Source of the DNA: Burkholderiales bacterium
Lineage (GTDB): Bacteria; Pseudomonadota; Gammaproteobacteria; Burkholderiales; WYBJ01
Direction: 5' to 3'
Assembly: GCA_020848435.1 (NCBI GenBank)
Contig: JADLAC010000047.1
Location: 1-64,000 of the forward strand
DNA: 64,000 bases
Shown here: piece by piece, positions 8,548-17,820 of the stretch
How the letters are laid out: every line of letters starts with the position of its first letter
Position numbering within the stretch: the first letter of the stretch is position 1
Position numbers and translations under genes: made by a program
The notes under the pieces: generated by a model
Told to the model about the DNA's origin: nothing
Databases searched by the model: none
The model's input: only the letters and a program-made list of their open reading frames with translations

Positions 8548-10251
8548 CTAGCTGTAGCGGCCGGTCAGGTCGACCGCGCGCGAGACTTCGCCGATGGTCG
8601 TGCTGCCGTCGAGCACGCGCGCGATGCCTTCGTCGGCGAGCGGCCGGAAGCCTTTGCTCAACGCCAGGGTGCGCAGCTCACGGGTGGTGGCGCGGCGCGC
8701 GACCAGCTCGTCCAGGTCGCTGTCCATCACCAGGATCTCCATGATGGCCATGCGTCCCTTGAAGCCCTTGTTCGCGCATTGCTTACAGCCCACCGGCCGG
8801 TACAGGCTCGGCGCCGAGCTGGCGCGGTTGCCGAGGAGCTTGCGCTCTTCCGGGGAGGGCAGGTACGCCTCCTTGCAGAACGCGCACAGCACCCGCACCA
8901 GCCGCTGCGCGATCACGCCGATGATGTTGCCGGACATAATGTCGGGCTGGATGCCGATGTCGAGCAGGCGAGGAAAGGCGCCGAGCGCGGAATTGGTGTG
9001 CAGCGTGGTGAACACCTGGTGGCCCGTCATGGCGGCGCGGAACGCCATCTCGGCGGTCTCGCGATCGCGCACCTCGCCGACCAGGATGATGTCGGGATCC
9101 TGGCGCATGATCGAGCGGATGCCGTTGGCGAAATCCATCTTGATCGCTTCGTTGACCGAGGTCTGGCGCATCAGGTTGAGCGGATACTCCACCGGATCCT
9201 CCAGGGTCATGATGTTCACCGTCTCGTCGTTGATCTCGGCGAGCAGCGAGTAGAGGGTGGTGGTCTTGCCGCTGCCGGTCGGGCCGGTGACGATCAGGAT
9301 GCCCTCGGGGCGGGCCAGCATCAAGCGCAGTGCCGGCATCGAATCCGCGGCGAGATTCATGCGGTCGAGACTGATGATGGACTTCTCGCGGTCGAGCACC
9401 CGCAGCACGATGTTCTCGCCGTGGATGGTGGGCTGGGTGGACACGCGAAAGTCGATCGGGCGGCCGTTGAGCGTGAGCGATATGCGCCCGTCCTGGGGCG
9501 CGCGCGTCTCGGCGATGTTCATCTCGCTCATCACCTTGATGCGCACCGCGATGCCCGGCCAGTAGGTCTTGTGCAGGCTGCGCACCTGTTCGAGCACGCC
9601 GTCGATGCGAAAGCGGATGCGCAGAAACGCGTATTCCGGCTCCAGGTGGATGTCCGAGGCGCCGCGCTTGACGGCGTCGACAAGGAGCGCGTTGACCAAG
9701 CGCACCATCGGCTGGGTGTATTCATCGCCGATCGCCTGCAAGCTTTGATAGTCGATTTCGCCGGTCTCGATCTCCCGCAGGATGCCGTCGACCGACAGCT
9801 CGAAGCCGTAGAACTGGTCGATGTAGTCTTCGAGCTGCGCTTCGGCCGCGAGCAGCGTCTTCAACTCGACCCGCTGGCCGAGCATCGCGCGCAACTGGTC
9901 GAGCGCGACCACGTTGAACACGCCCGAGGTGGCGACGGTGAGCGCGCGCTCGTCGGGATCCCAGGCGATAGGCAGCACGCGGTGGCGGCGCGCGAACTCC
10001 TGCGGCACCAGGCGCGTCGCCTCGGCATCGGCGACGACCTGCGACAGGTCGATCGACTCCTGCCCGACCGTGCGCGCCATCGCGTCGCGGATGGCGGCCT
10101 CGGTGACGAAGCCCAGGCGCACGAGCTGGCGGCCGATGGGCGTGTTGTTGGACTTCTGCTCGGTGAGCCCGATGCGAAGCTGATCGGTGGTGATCAGCCC
10201 CTGCTGCACCAGCAGCTCGCCCAACCGGAGTTTTTTACGTTGCTCGGCCAA
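8548..10251 (-). CDS. mshE: MshE-type pilus extension ATPase with MshEN domain
   Basis: 567 residues. The N-terminus has two tandem MshEN-like segments (RLGELLVQQGLITTDQL... and PIGRQLVRLGFVTEAAI), the c-di-GMP-binding module known from MshE. The GspE/PilB core shows Walker A GPTGSGKTT, an Asp box and Walker B DPDIILVGEVRDRETAEMA. A zinc-type tetracysteine follows (CAFC ... CKQC). It powers assembly of the filament from the cytoplasm. The start is TTG; no ATG lies in frame upstream before a stop. A 144-bp gap separates it from the preceding mshN-like gene, the only sizeable gap in the operon, so an internal promoter is possible. Cyclic-di-GMP control is inferred from the family. Confidence 0.92.
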   Translation of the reverse strand: MAEQRKKLRLGELLVQQGLITTDQLRIGLTEQKSNNTPIGRQLVRLGFVTEAAIRDAMARTVGQESIDLSQVVADAEATRLVPQEFARRHRVLPIAWDPDERALTVATSGVFNVVALDQLRAMLGQRVELKTLLAAEAQLEDYIDQFYGFELSVDGILREIETGEIDYQSLQAIGDEYTQPMVRLVNALLVDAVKRGASDIHLEPEYAFLRIRFRIDGVLEQVRSLHKTYWPGIAVRIKVMSEMNIAETRAPQDGRISLTLNGRPIDFRVSTQPTIHGENIVLRVLDREKSIISLDRMNLAADSMPALRLMLARPEGILIVTGPTGSGKTTTLYSLLAEINDETVNIMTLEDPVEYPLNLMRQTSVNEAIKMDFANGIRSIMRQDPDIILVGEVRDRETAEMAFRAAMTGHQVFTTLHTNSALGAFPRLLDIGIQPDIMSGNIIGVIAQRLVRVLCAFCKEAYLPSPEERKLLGNRASSAPSLYRPVGCKQCANKGFKGRMAIMEILVMDSDLDELVARRATTRELRTLALSKGFRPLADEGIARVLDGSTTIGEVSRAVDLTGRYS

Positions 10252-10395
10252 TGCTCGACGCGATCAGGTAACTACGGGCAAGCGTGCGAGGGACGGCTGC
10301 AACCTGCATTCTCCCCGGCACCCAGGCGCTCGCCTGTCAGCCTGCGCCCGGCCGCGAAAATAGCACGCCGGCGCCGGCCGCGGCGAGCGAGCGCA

Positions 10396-12012
10396 TCACG
10401 GCCGTTCGGACACGGCCGCCTCGAGGCTGCGAACCCGCGCTTGCACCGACGCGAGCGCGAACTGCGCATGGCCTCGGGACTGTGCCAGCGCGAGGGCGCG
10501 CCGATAGTAGTCGAGCGCGAGCCTGGGTTGGCTCAGATGCTCGAGGCCCACGGCGAGGTTGAAGGCATAGTCCGGGTTGTCGGGGGCGAGGTTGAACGCC
10601 TGGAAGTACGCGCCCTGCGCCGCGGCCCACTGGCCCTGCTCGGAATACACGTTGCCCAGGGTGAAATACAGGTAGGCCGAGGGCTCGCGGGCGATGAGCT
10701 GCTTGAGGCGTGACTCCGCCGCCGCCGGATCCGCGCGACCGCCGAGCGCCAGCACGCCGGCTTGCGCAAAGGCATTGCGGGGCTCCTGCTCCAGGACGCG
10801 CAGGTAGAGCTGGGTGGCGGCATCGCCCCTGTTCTGCTGGCCTAGCGCCGAGGCGAGGCCGAGCATCGCGTCGATATTGCGCGGGTCGGCCGCCAGCACC
10901 TGGCGGTACATGCGCTCGGCGTCGTTGACCTGGCCCTTCTCCAGCGCTTGATAGGCCGAGGTCAAGGCCGGATCGACGGCGAGGACCTGGGGGGCCGCTG
11001 CCGGGGTTACGCCTTCGAGGTCGCGCTTGGCCTGCGCGGGAGACGTTGCCGCCCGTGGCGCGGGACGCGGACGGGCCACGGCGGGCTCCCTGCCTGCGGG
11101 CGCTGCGGCGATTCCCGGCGCGGTACTGGACGGCGCCGTGGGCATGGCGCGACGCGCGGGCGTTCCGGGCGTGGGTGCCGGCTCGGGCGGTCGCGCTGCG
11201 GGGATGTTTGCGGCGGGCGGCGGGGCGCTCGCCGTTGCCGCGGCTGCCGGGGGCTGTGGCGCGGCCGGGACGGGCGCGGCGGGCGCGCTCGGCGGCAGGG
11301 ATCGGCTCGCCATCGCGGCCGGTGCTACGGGCGCTGCGCCGGCGGGCGCGGGTGCGGCCGACGTGGGCGGGACTGTGGGCGTGGCAGGGGCGGGTGCGGC
11401 CGACGACGTCGGTGCGGCCCCGGGCGCGCCGGGGAGCGCGCTTGGGGCGCTCTGGACGGCGGTCGATTGCGCCGGCGCCATGCTGGGCCCGGCCGGGGGC
11501 AGGGCCGGCTCGACCGGAACAGCCGGTGCGGCGGCGATGCTGGGCGCAGGCGGCGCCACGCTCGGCGATGGCGGTGCCGGGGGCGCAACCGGCCTGGCGA
11601 CGAACATCCCCGGGCTGGTGATCTGGATGTACAGATAGATCCCGTAGCCGATAGCGAACAGGCCCGCCGCGGTGCTGAATGCCACCAGCGGGCGGCGCGC
11701 GAGCCAATCGAGTAAGCCTGGCGAACTCGCCGCAGGCGTTGTCCTGGCGCCGGCGCGAAAGACGTTTTGTGCTTGCTGCGGGCTTGCGGCAGGGGCGCGA
11801 TCGCGCTCGCTCACCTCGTCGAACGCGGGCGCGCGCGCCGCGGTGCCGGCGCGCTGGCTCGCGCTGCCGCGTGGGCTTGCTTCCACCGGCTCGAGCGAAA
11901 TCTCTGTTCCGTCGGCGGCGCGGTGTTCTGCGGGTTGCTGCTCCTCGGCGCCGGGCGCGGCCGCTTCGCGATTCTTGGCCGCGTTTTGCAGTGCTTTCAG
12001 CAGGAGACTCAT
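10396..12012 (-). CDS. mshN: MshN-like TPR protein
   Basis: 538 residues. A short cytoplasmic part (MSLLLKALQNAAKNRE) leads to one transmembrane helix (about 112-130). A very long Ala/Pro-rich linker covers about residues 140-330. The C-terminal tetratricopeptide domain contains AYQALEKGQVNDAERMYRQVLAADP and NPDYAFNLAVGLEHL. This is the MshN plan: periplasmic TPRs that help the secretin assemble. It overlaps the mshL stop by ATGA. The linker is strongly GC-biased and makes long spurious reading frames on the other strand. Confidence 0.82.
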   Translation of the reverse strand: MSLLLKALQNAAKNREAAAPGAEEQQPAEHRAADGTEISLEPVEASPRGSASQRAGTAARAPAFDEVSERDRAPAASPQQAQNVFRAGARTTPAASSPGLLDWLARRPLVAFSTAAGLFAIGYGIYLYIQITSPGMFVARPVAPPAPPSPSVAPPAPSIAAAPAVPVEPALPPAGPSMAPAQSTAVQSAPSALPGAPGAAPTSSAAPAPATPTVPPTSAAPAPAGAAPVAPAAMASRSLPPSAPAAPVPAAPQPPAAAATASAPPPAANIPAARPPEPAPTPGTPARRAMPTAPSSTAPGIAAAPAGREPAVARPRPAPRAATSPAQAKRDLEGVTPAAAPQVLAVDPALTSAYQALEKGQVNDAERMYRQVLAADPRNIDAMLGLASALGQQNRGDAATQLYLRVLEQEPRNAFAQAGVLALGGRADPAAAESRLKQLIAREPSAYLYFTLGNVYSEQGQWAAAQGAYFQAFNLAPDNPDYAFNLAVGLEHLSQPRLALDYYRRALALAQSRGHAQFALASVQARVRSLEAAVSERP

Positions 12013-13820
12013 GGTCCGGGCCTCTGCGTGCCGAGGTTCTGCGGCAGGAAACGCTGATAGAAGCGCAGCTCGTCGCTCTCGAGCGAAGGGTTCGTTATCA
12101 CCGTCGGCTTGAGGAAAATCACCAGCTCGGTCTTGACGGCGCTGTTGTCGCGGAAGCGGAACAGCTCGCCCACGCTGCCGATGAAATCGGCGCCGGGAAT
12201 CTGCTCGCGGCTGTAGCGGACATTGTCTTGCATGAGGCCGCCCAGGATGACGGTCTGGCCGGTGCCGACCTGCAGCACCGACTCCATTTCGCGCACTTGC
12301 ACTTCGGGAACCCGGTTCTGAACCTGGAGCAAAGGATTCGGATCCTGCTTGAACTGGAGCACGCGCGACACCGTGGGGCGCACGGTCAAGGTGATGCGCC
12401 CGTCATCGCTGATCTGTGGCGTCACGCCCATCACCACGCCGACCGAAACCGTCTTTGCCGTGGTATTCACGCTCGTGGTCGCACCGCCCTGGACCGGCGT
12501 GGTCGTCGACGAGCTGACTTCGAAGTAGACGATGTTGTCGACCACCTTGAGCAGCGCGGTCTGGTTGTTCAGCGCCATCAGCTTCGGGCTCGACAGCACG
12601 CGGGTGTTGCCGAATTCCTCCAGCAGCTTGAGGGTGGCGGCGATGTCGCCGAACTTGGAGCCGGGATTGAAATAGCCGAGCTGGAAGAAATTGTTTCCCT
12701 GCTGCGTCAGCCCCGGGCCGAACCCCGACAGCAGGCTTTGCGTGAAAGTGAAGCCGCGGTTGTTGTTGGAGAGACGGCTCCAGTCGATCCCCGCCTGGTA
12801 GGCATCCGAGAGCCGGATCTCGATGATCGTCGCCTCGATCATGACCTGGCGCTGCACGGCATTGAGCACGCTGTCGATGTACTGCTGGATCAGCTCGTGC
12901 TGGCGCTCGGTGGCCAGTACGCTGACGGTGCCGGCCACCGCGTTGATCACGATCTTCTCGTTGACGTCGCCGGGAATCTCGCGCGGGGGACCTTGAAACG
13001 CCTTCTCCAGCAGCGCCGGGGCGGCTTGACCGGCTCGCGCCACGGCTTCGGCCTGGGCGATGCGCTCGTCGCGCGCGGCGCGCAGCGCTTCGTTGCGCGC
13101 GGCGGTCTCTTCGGCCGTCCGGGACAGTGCCTGGGTCGAGGCGAGAATCGAGCGGATGTTCTCCTGCAGGACGGTCCAGAAGCGGTTCTCCGAACGCGTA
13201 TTGACGGTGGTCTGCGATTGGTTCGCGCCCTGGCCGGCTTGGCCGCCGCTGCCCGTGACGGAACCGGTGATCGATCCGGACACGCCGATCTGCGACACGC
13301 TGTCGCGCTGCATGTTCACGTAGTTGACCCGATAGGTCCGCAGGTACGGGGTATCGGGCTGCACGATGATCGTGTTGCCCTCGCGCAGGTAGCGCAGGCT
13401 CACTTGCTTGCTTATCCGGTCGAGGATTGCCGGCAACGTCTCGTTGATGGCATTGATGCTGACCAGGCCGCTCAAGCCGGGGTGAATGTCGATGTTCTGG
13501 CGCGTATCGCGCGCCAGCGCGAGCAGCAGCTCGCGCACCGGCACGTCGTTGACGACCACGCTATACGTCTGCGGCTTCACTGCCGGCTTGGGCGCCGGAA
13601 CCGCGAAGCTCGTGCTCCTCACGGGCGCGAGGATTTCGCCCGCGGCCTTGGGTTCGACCCGCACGTGCCCGTCCGAGGGCGCGACGGTGCTGTGGCGGGC
13701 ACAACCGGAGAGCGCTGCCAGCATCAGAGCCGCGGCAAGCCCGGCAACGGCGCGCACTGCGGGCCGTGCTGCAACCCTGCTCATACGGCGATCGTGAAAA
13801 CGCGACATGGCAAGTCGCAT
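12009..13820 (-). CDS. mshL: MshL-type outer-membrane secretin (lipoprotein)
   Basis: About 603 residues. A lipoprotein signal ends at the lipobox LSGC. An STN-type domain follows (VVVNDVPVRELLLALARDTRQNI), then N-domains, and a C-terminal secretin barrel with VSVGVVMGVTPQIS, MESVLQVGTGQTVILGGL and TELVIFLKPTVI. It forms the outer-membrane pore for the filament. ATG 13820 is preferred because AGGGG lies 8 nt upstream; a GTG at 13868 overlapping the mshM stop and an ATG at 13784 are alternatives. It sits between the mshM-like and mshN-like genes as in Vibrio MSHA loci. Confidence 0.9.
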   Translation of the reverse strand: MRLAMSRFHDRRMSRVAARPAVRAVAGLAAALMLAALSGCARHSTVAPSDGHVRVEPKAAGEILAPVRSTSFAVPAPKPAVKPQTYSVVVNDVPVRELLLALARDTRQNIDIHPGLSGLVSINAINETLPAILDRISKQVSLRYLREGNTIIVQPDTPYLRTYRVNYVNMQRDSVSQIGVSGSITGSVTGSGGQAGQGANQSQTTVNTRSENRFWTVLQENIRSILASTQALSRTAEETAARNEALRAARDERIAQAEAVARAGQAAPALLEKAFQGPPREIPGDVNEKIVINAVAGTVSVLATERQHELIQQYIDSVLNAVQRQVMIEATIIEIRLSDAYQAGIDWSRLSNNNRGFTFTQSLLSGFGPGLTQQGNNFFQLGYFNPGSKFGDIAATLKLLEEFGNTRVLSSPKLMALNNQTALLKVVDNIVYFEVSSSTTTPVQGGATTSVNTTAKTVSVGVVMGVTPQISDDGRITLTVRPTVSRVLQFKQDPNPLLQVQNRVPEVQVREMESVLQVGTGQTVILGGLMQDNVRYSREQIPGADFIGSVGELFRFRDNSAVKTELVIFLKPTVITNPSLESDELRFYQRFLPQNLGTQRPGP

Positions 13821-13864
13821 CTGATTGACCCCTGTTCTGCGGCAGGCGAAGTCAAGCGCCGCGC

Positions 13865-15418
13865 TCACAGCGTCTTGTTGCGGCTCATTTCCTCGCGGAC
13901 CCCTTGAACCGTGCGCAAGTATGGCTTGAAGGCCTTCAGATGCGGCGGCAAGCGATCGAGCGCGTCCTGAGCAGCCTCCCTGCTGCCGAAGCTGCCGTAC
14001 AGCACGGTCAGGAACGGCTTCTGCCTGGCGACTGTACGGTACACAAATAGACTATTTATTTCAATAGATTTGGCGATGGAGCTGAGATGGTCCTTAAGCT
14101 GCTGCGGATTCTCCGAGCCGAGGAGCTGGATGGAATGCGTCTGGGCCGCTTCGGCTTCCAGCCAGCGGCGCGTCGCACGCAGCCTGGAATCGAGCATATC
14201 CTCCGCGGGTTCAAGCGCTTGCTGCGGCTTGGCGGGCTCCGCCGGAGGCCCGGCCGGGACCTCGATGGCGACGGCGTGTTGCACTTGAGCAACAACCGGG
14301 GTGGCGCTGCTCGGGGAGGGCGGGTCTGCCGCGGCGAGGCGCGCCGGCTGCAAGGCGCGATCGGCCGGCTCGACGGCCGCGCCCGCGGCCGGCGCTTTCG
14401 ACTCGAGGCCGCGCGCCTTGGCGACTTCGGCGGGTTCGGTCGCGCTGCGCGCGGGGGCGAAGGGACTGTCGGGCAGCGGGTTGGCGTTCGACTTGAACGT
14501 AGCCGCGCCGTGCACGCCGAGATAGATCGCCGCCGCGATCAGCAGCAGCGCCGCCAGGCTGCCCAGGGCGATCAGCCAGCGCCTGCGCATACCCTCCGGG
14601 GCGTCGTCGCGGGCGAACTCGCTGTCGCGGATCGCGGCCGCGACGTGCCGCGGTTCGACGGTATGCGTGTTCTCCGAAAACGCGGCGAGCAGCGCCTTGT
14701 CGGCAATCAGGTTCACGCGCCGAGTGAGCCCGGCGGAGGCCTGGGCGATGCGCTTGATGACGTTAGCGCTGAAAAGGTCCGGCCCGCGATAGCCCACGGC
14801 GCGCAGGCGGAACATCAGGTACTCGCCGACTTCCTGCGCGGCGAGCGGCGGCAGGGCGAAGCTGTGGGTGATGCGCTCGCGTAGCTGGCGGATGTTCGGC
14901 TGGCGCAGGTTCGCGTCCAGCTCGGGCTGGCCGAACAGCACGATTTGCAGCAGCTTGTGCTTGCCCGTCTCGAGATTGGACAGCAGCCGCACTTCTTCGA
15001 GCGTCGCGATGGGCATGTTCTGCGACTCCTCGACGAAGATCACCACCTGCTTGCCGGCCGCGTGCCGCTCGAGCAGGTAGGCGTACAACGCCTGCATGAC
15101 TTCCATGCGATTGGCATCGCGTACGACCTTCAACTGTAGCTCGAAGGCGATCGCGTGCAGGATCTCCTCGGGCGAAACGCTGGGATGCGCAAGGTAGACC
15201 GTCTCGATGTGCGCGGGCAGGCGCGTCTGCAGCATGTTGCACAGCATCGTCTTGCCGGTGCCGACTTCGCCGGTCACCTTGACGATGCCTTCGCCCTGGG
15301 AGATCGCGTAGATCAGGGCATCGAGAATCGGGCCGCGATTGCCGCCGGCGAAGAAAACGTCCGTGTTCGGGGTGATCCGAAAAGGCGCTTCGTTCAGTCC
15401 GAAATGGGCGTAATACAT
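13865..15418 (-). CDS. mshM: MshM/ExeA-like AAA ATPase with SPOR domain
   Basis: 517 residues. An N-terminal AAA ATPase of the ExeA/GspA type has Walker A GEVGTGKT (50-57) and Walker B VVIFVEESQNM. One transmembrane helix (WLIALGSLAALLLIAAAIYLG) follows, then an Ala/Pro linker. The C-terminal SPOR-like domain contains IQLLGSENPQQL and FLTVLYGSFGSREAAQDAL. ExeA proteins bind peptidoglycan and help place the secretin. It lies 3 bp after the response regulator and just before the secretin gene. Related ATPases also occur in exosortase loci, but no exosortase gene is in this window. Confidence 0.85.
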   Translation of the reverse strand: MYYAHFGLNEAPFRITPNTDVFFAGGNRGPILDALIYAISQGEGIVKVTGEVGTGKTMLCNMLQTRLPAHIETVYLAHPSVSPEEILHAIAFELQLKVVRDANRMEVMQALYAYLLERHAAGKQVVIFVEESQNMPIATLEEVRLLSNLETGKHKLLQIVLFGQPELDANLRQPNIRQLRERITHSFALPPLAAQEVGEYLMFRLRAVGYRGPDLFSANVIKRIAQASAGLTRRVNLIADKALLAAFSENTHTVEPRHVAAAIRDSEFARDDAPEGMRRRWLIALGSLAALLLIAAAIYLGVHGAATFKSNANPLPDSPFAPARSATEPAEVAKARGLESKAPAAGAAVEPADRALQPARLAAADPPSPSSATPVVAQVQHAVAIEVPAGPPAEPAKPQQALEPAEDMLDSRLRATRRWLEAEAAQTHSIQLLGSENPQQLKDHLSSIAKSIEINSLFVYRTVARQKPFLTVLYGSFGSREAAQDALDRLPPHLKAFKPYLRTVQGVREEMSRNKTL

Positions 15419-15421
15419 GGC

Positions 15422-16867
15422 CTACTTGTCCGCCGCCCCCTCTTGCCCGCCGTAGTTCTGGATGCGGCTGTAGAGCGTGGTGCGGTGGATGCCCAGCAAT
15501 CGCGCCGCTTGCGACAGGTTGCCGTGGGTGATCGACAACGCGGCCTCGACGTAACCCCGTTCCCATTGCTGCAGCGTCATGTCGAGGTTGAAGTTCTTCT
15601 GTAGCTGCAAATGCTTGCGCGCCGCCTCGAGCAGCGTCTTGAAGTCCTGCGCAGGGGCGAGGCCCGGCAGCGCGACGTCGACGCTTTCCAGGTCGAGCTC
15701 GGCCTGGAGCTGCTCGCTGGTCACGCTTTGGCCCGCGTACTTGGTCGTCAGGCGGATCACGATGTTGCGCAATTCGCGCACGTTACCCGGAAAGCCATAC
15801 TCGACCCAGGCCTGGCGTGCGCGCTGGTCTAGCTCGAACGGCGCGCAGCCCGCCTGCTTCGCGTAGAAGTCGCGAAAGTGATCGAGCAGCATCGACTTGT
15901 CGTCGCCCAGATCGCGCAGCGGCGGCACGCCGATGGTGAACACCGACAGCCGATGGTAGAGGTCCGCGCGGAAGCGCCCGCCGCGCACTTCCTGGCGCAA
16001 GTCGCGGTTGGTTGCGGCGATGACACGCGCATTGCTCTTGCGGCTTTGCGTCTCGCCCACGCGCTGGTACTCGCCGTTTTCCAGCACGCGCAGCAGCTTC
16101 GCCTGCAACTCGAGCGGCAGCTCGCCGATTTCGTCCAGAAACAGCGTCCCGTCGGAGGCGTCTTCGAAGTAACCCGAGCGCGACGAGGTGGCGCCCGTGA
16201 ACGCGCCCTTGGCATAGCCGAACAGCGTCGGCTCGACCAGCGTCGGCGAGATCGCGGCGCAATTGAGCGCCAGGTAGGGCTTGGCGGCGCGCCCGGAACG
16301 GGTGTGCAGGGAAGACGCGACCAGCTCCTTGCCGCTACCTGATTCACCCTCGATCAGGACCGGAAACGGCGCATTGGCGTACTGGTTGATCTGCTGGCGC
16401 AGCTTCTCCATCGGCATGCTCGCGCCGATGAGCTTGCTCGTCTCGGGCGCGGCCTCGAGCTCGGCGTCGGTGATTTCCAGCGCCTTCAGCAACTGCGCCT
16501 TGATCACGGCTGGCTCGCAGGGCTTGGCGATGAAGTCGATCGCGCCGAGGGTGCGCGCATGCTTGGCGTTGGTCTCGTCGCTCTGGCCCGAGAGCACCAG
16601 GATCTTGATCGCCGGCGAATAGGCGATTAGCTCGCTGATCAGCTTGAAGCCCTCGTCGGGTCGATGCGGCGTCGGCGGCAGGCCCAGGTCCACCAGCGCG
16701 AGCTTCGGTGCGCTGTCGAGCTGGCGCAACAGGCTCTTCATCTGCTCGCGCGAATCGGCGACGTAGACGTTGAAATCGCGGCTCAAGACGAAATTGAGCG
16801 TGTCGCTGATCAGGGGATCGTCGTCGACGATCAACAGGTCGGGCTTGGAGCGGGTGGCGGGGTCCAT
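15422..16867 (-). CDS. Sigma-54-dependent response regulator, PrsR-like
   Basis: 481 residues in three parts. The receiver domain has an acidic pocket at 15-17, phospho-acceptor Asp 60 in LALVDLGLP, and Lys 116. The sigma-54 AAA domain has Walker A GESGSGKE (174-181), the sigma-54-contacting GAFTGA (221-226) and Walker [11 protein letters not shown] (241-250). A Fis-type helix-turn-helix follows near 445-475 ([20 protein letters not shown]). The receiver sequence, with DLGLPP, EGF and GAIDF-KP, resembles PrsR of PEP-CTERM systems. An AAGGA site lies about 6 nt before the ATG. As first gene of the msh operon it is a likely regulator of pilus genes. Its kinase may be the PrsK-like protein at 238-1929. 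Confidence 0.88.
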   Translation of the reverse strand: MDPATRSKPDLLIVDDDPLISDTLNFVLSRDFNVYVADSREQMKSLLRQLDSAPKLALVDLGLPPTPHRPDEGFKLISELIAYSPAIKILVLSGQSDETNAKHARTLGAIDFIAKPCEPAVIKAQLLKALEITDAELEAAPETSKLIGASMPMEKLRQQINQYANAPFPVLIEGESGSGKELVASSLHTRSGRAAKPYLALNCAAISPTLVEPTLFGYAKGAFTGATSSRSGYFEDASDGTLFLDEIGELPLELQAKLLRVLENGEYQRVGETQSRKSNARVIAATNRDLRQEVRGGRFRADLYHRLSVFTIGVPPLRDLGDDKSMLLDHFRDFYAKQAGCAPFELDQRARQAWVEYGFPGNVRELRNIVIRLTTKYAGQSVTSEQLQAELDLESVDVALPGLAPAQDFKTLLEAARKHLQLQKNFNLDMTLQQWERGYVEAALSITHGNLSQAARLLGIHRTTLYSRIQNYGGQEGAADK

Positions 16868-16929
16868 CCCTGTCCTTCATTAGGCCTTTTCAATCGGCTA
16901 TTTTGCCAGATCGACTGTCGCCGGACACC

Positions 16930-17682
16930 TCAAGGGGCGACTTGCGCTTCGCCCGCCCCGCTCGGCGCCGTCTCGATGCAGCGCAAGAAGGCTTGTTCCA
17001 GGTCGTGGCTGCCGGCGGTCGCGAGCAACGCCTGCGGCGTGCCGACGAAGCGGATGGTGCCACCGTGCAGGACGGCCATGCGATCGCACAGTTGCTCGAC
17101 ATCGGCGAGCAGGTGCGAGGTGATGAACAGCGTGCGCCCGCCGGCGCGCAGCGCCGCCAGTTGCCGCTTGAGCAGCGCGCGCGCCTTGGGGTCGAGCCCG
17201 CTGGTCGGCTCGTCGAGGACATAGAGCCGCTTGTCCGACAGCAGGCAAGCCGCGAGCCCGAGCTTCTGGGTCATGCCCTTGGAAAACGAGCGCACCGGCA
17301 GCTCGAGCGCCCGCCGGTCCAGATCGAGGGCCTGGAACATCGCTTCGGCTCGATCGAGCGCGAAGGCGCTGCGATGCAAGCTGAGCATGTAGCGCAGGAA
17401 GTCCTTGCCGGTGAGGTAGTAGGGCGGCAGGAAGCGCTCGGGAAGATAGGCGAGGCTGCGCCGCGCTTCGGTGTGCTGCGCGCCGCTGCCGAAGATTTCG
17501 ATCCTGCCGCCGTCGAGCCGGGCGAAATCGAGCAGGCACTTGATGAGGGTCGTCTTGCCGGCGCCATTGACTCCCACCAACCCGAACAGCTCGCCCGCCT
17601 CTACCTCCAGCGTGAAATCGGCCAGGGCGACATGGCGGCCGAAGGTCTTCGATACGTGCTGGAACGAAAGGGCGGCGGTCAT
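16930..17682 (-). CDS. ABC transporter ATP-binding protein (NatA/ABC-2 type), orphan
   Basis: 250 residues. Walker A is GVNGAGKTT (37-45), the signature FSKGMTQKL (133-141), Walker B with D-loop LYVLDEPTSGLDP (153-165), and the H-loop ITSHLL. FSKGM in place of LSGGQ is usual for the ABC-2 exporter branch (NatA, CcmA, YhaQ-like). No ABC-2 permease lies on either side, so its membrane partner must be elsewhere. The start was set at ATG 17682 (MTAALSFQHVSKTFG); a long frame upstream is antisense to the AurF-like gene. Its substrate cannot be read. Confidence 0.88.
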   Translation of the reverse strand: MTAALSFQHVSKTFGRHVALADFTLEVEAGELFGLVGVNGAGKTTLIKCLLDFARLDGGRIEIFGSGAQHTEARRSLAYLPERFLPPYYLTGKDFLRYMLSLHRSAFALDRAEAMFQALDLDRRALELPVRSFSKGMTQKLGLAACLLSDKRLYVLDEPTSGLDPKARALLKRQLAALRAGGRTLFITSHLLADVEQLCDRMAVLHGGTIRFVGTPQALLATAGSHDLEQAFLRCIETAPSGAGEAQVAP

Positions 17683-17820
17683 TGCGCCTGGGGCTCGCGG
17701 TATCGACGCATTATGCGCCGGCCCGGCGGACCGTCCAAGCGCGGGCGCGGCGGAAGCTCGCCGCGCGGCGCACGCGAAATCACCTCCGACATGCTCCCGG
17801 CCTGTGCTAAATTCGGACCG

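Noticed and set aside
8527..10713. A 728-residue plus-strand frame opposite mshE
   Set aside because: It is the antisense of a clear GspE/PilB ATPase, rich in His, Arg and Asp with no domain pattern.
10337..11707. Long Arg/Gly/Ala-rich frames opposite to or out of frame with the mshN-like linker
   Set aside because: They arise from the GC-biased Ala/Pro linker; the TPR and membrane segments lie in the 10396-12012 frame.
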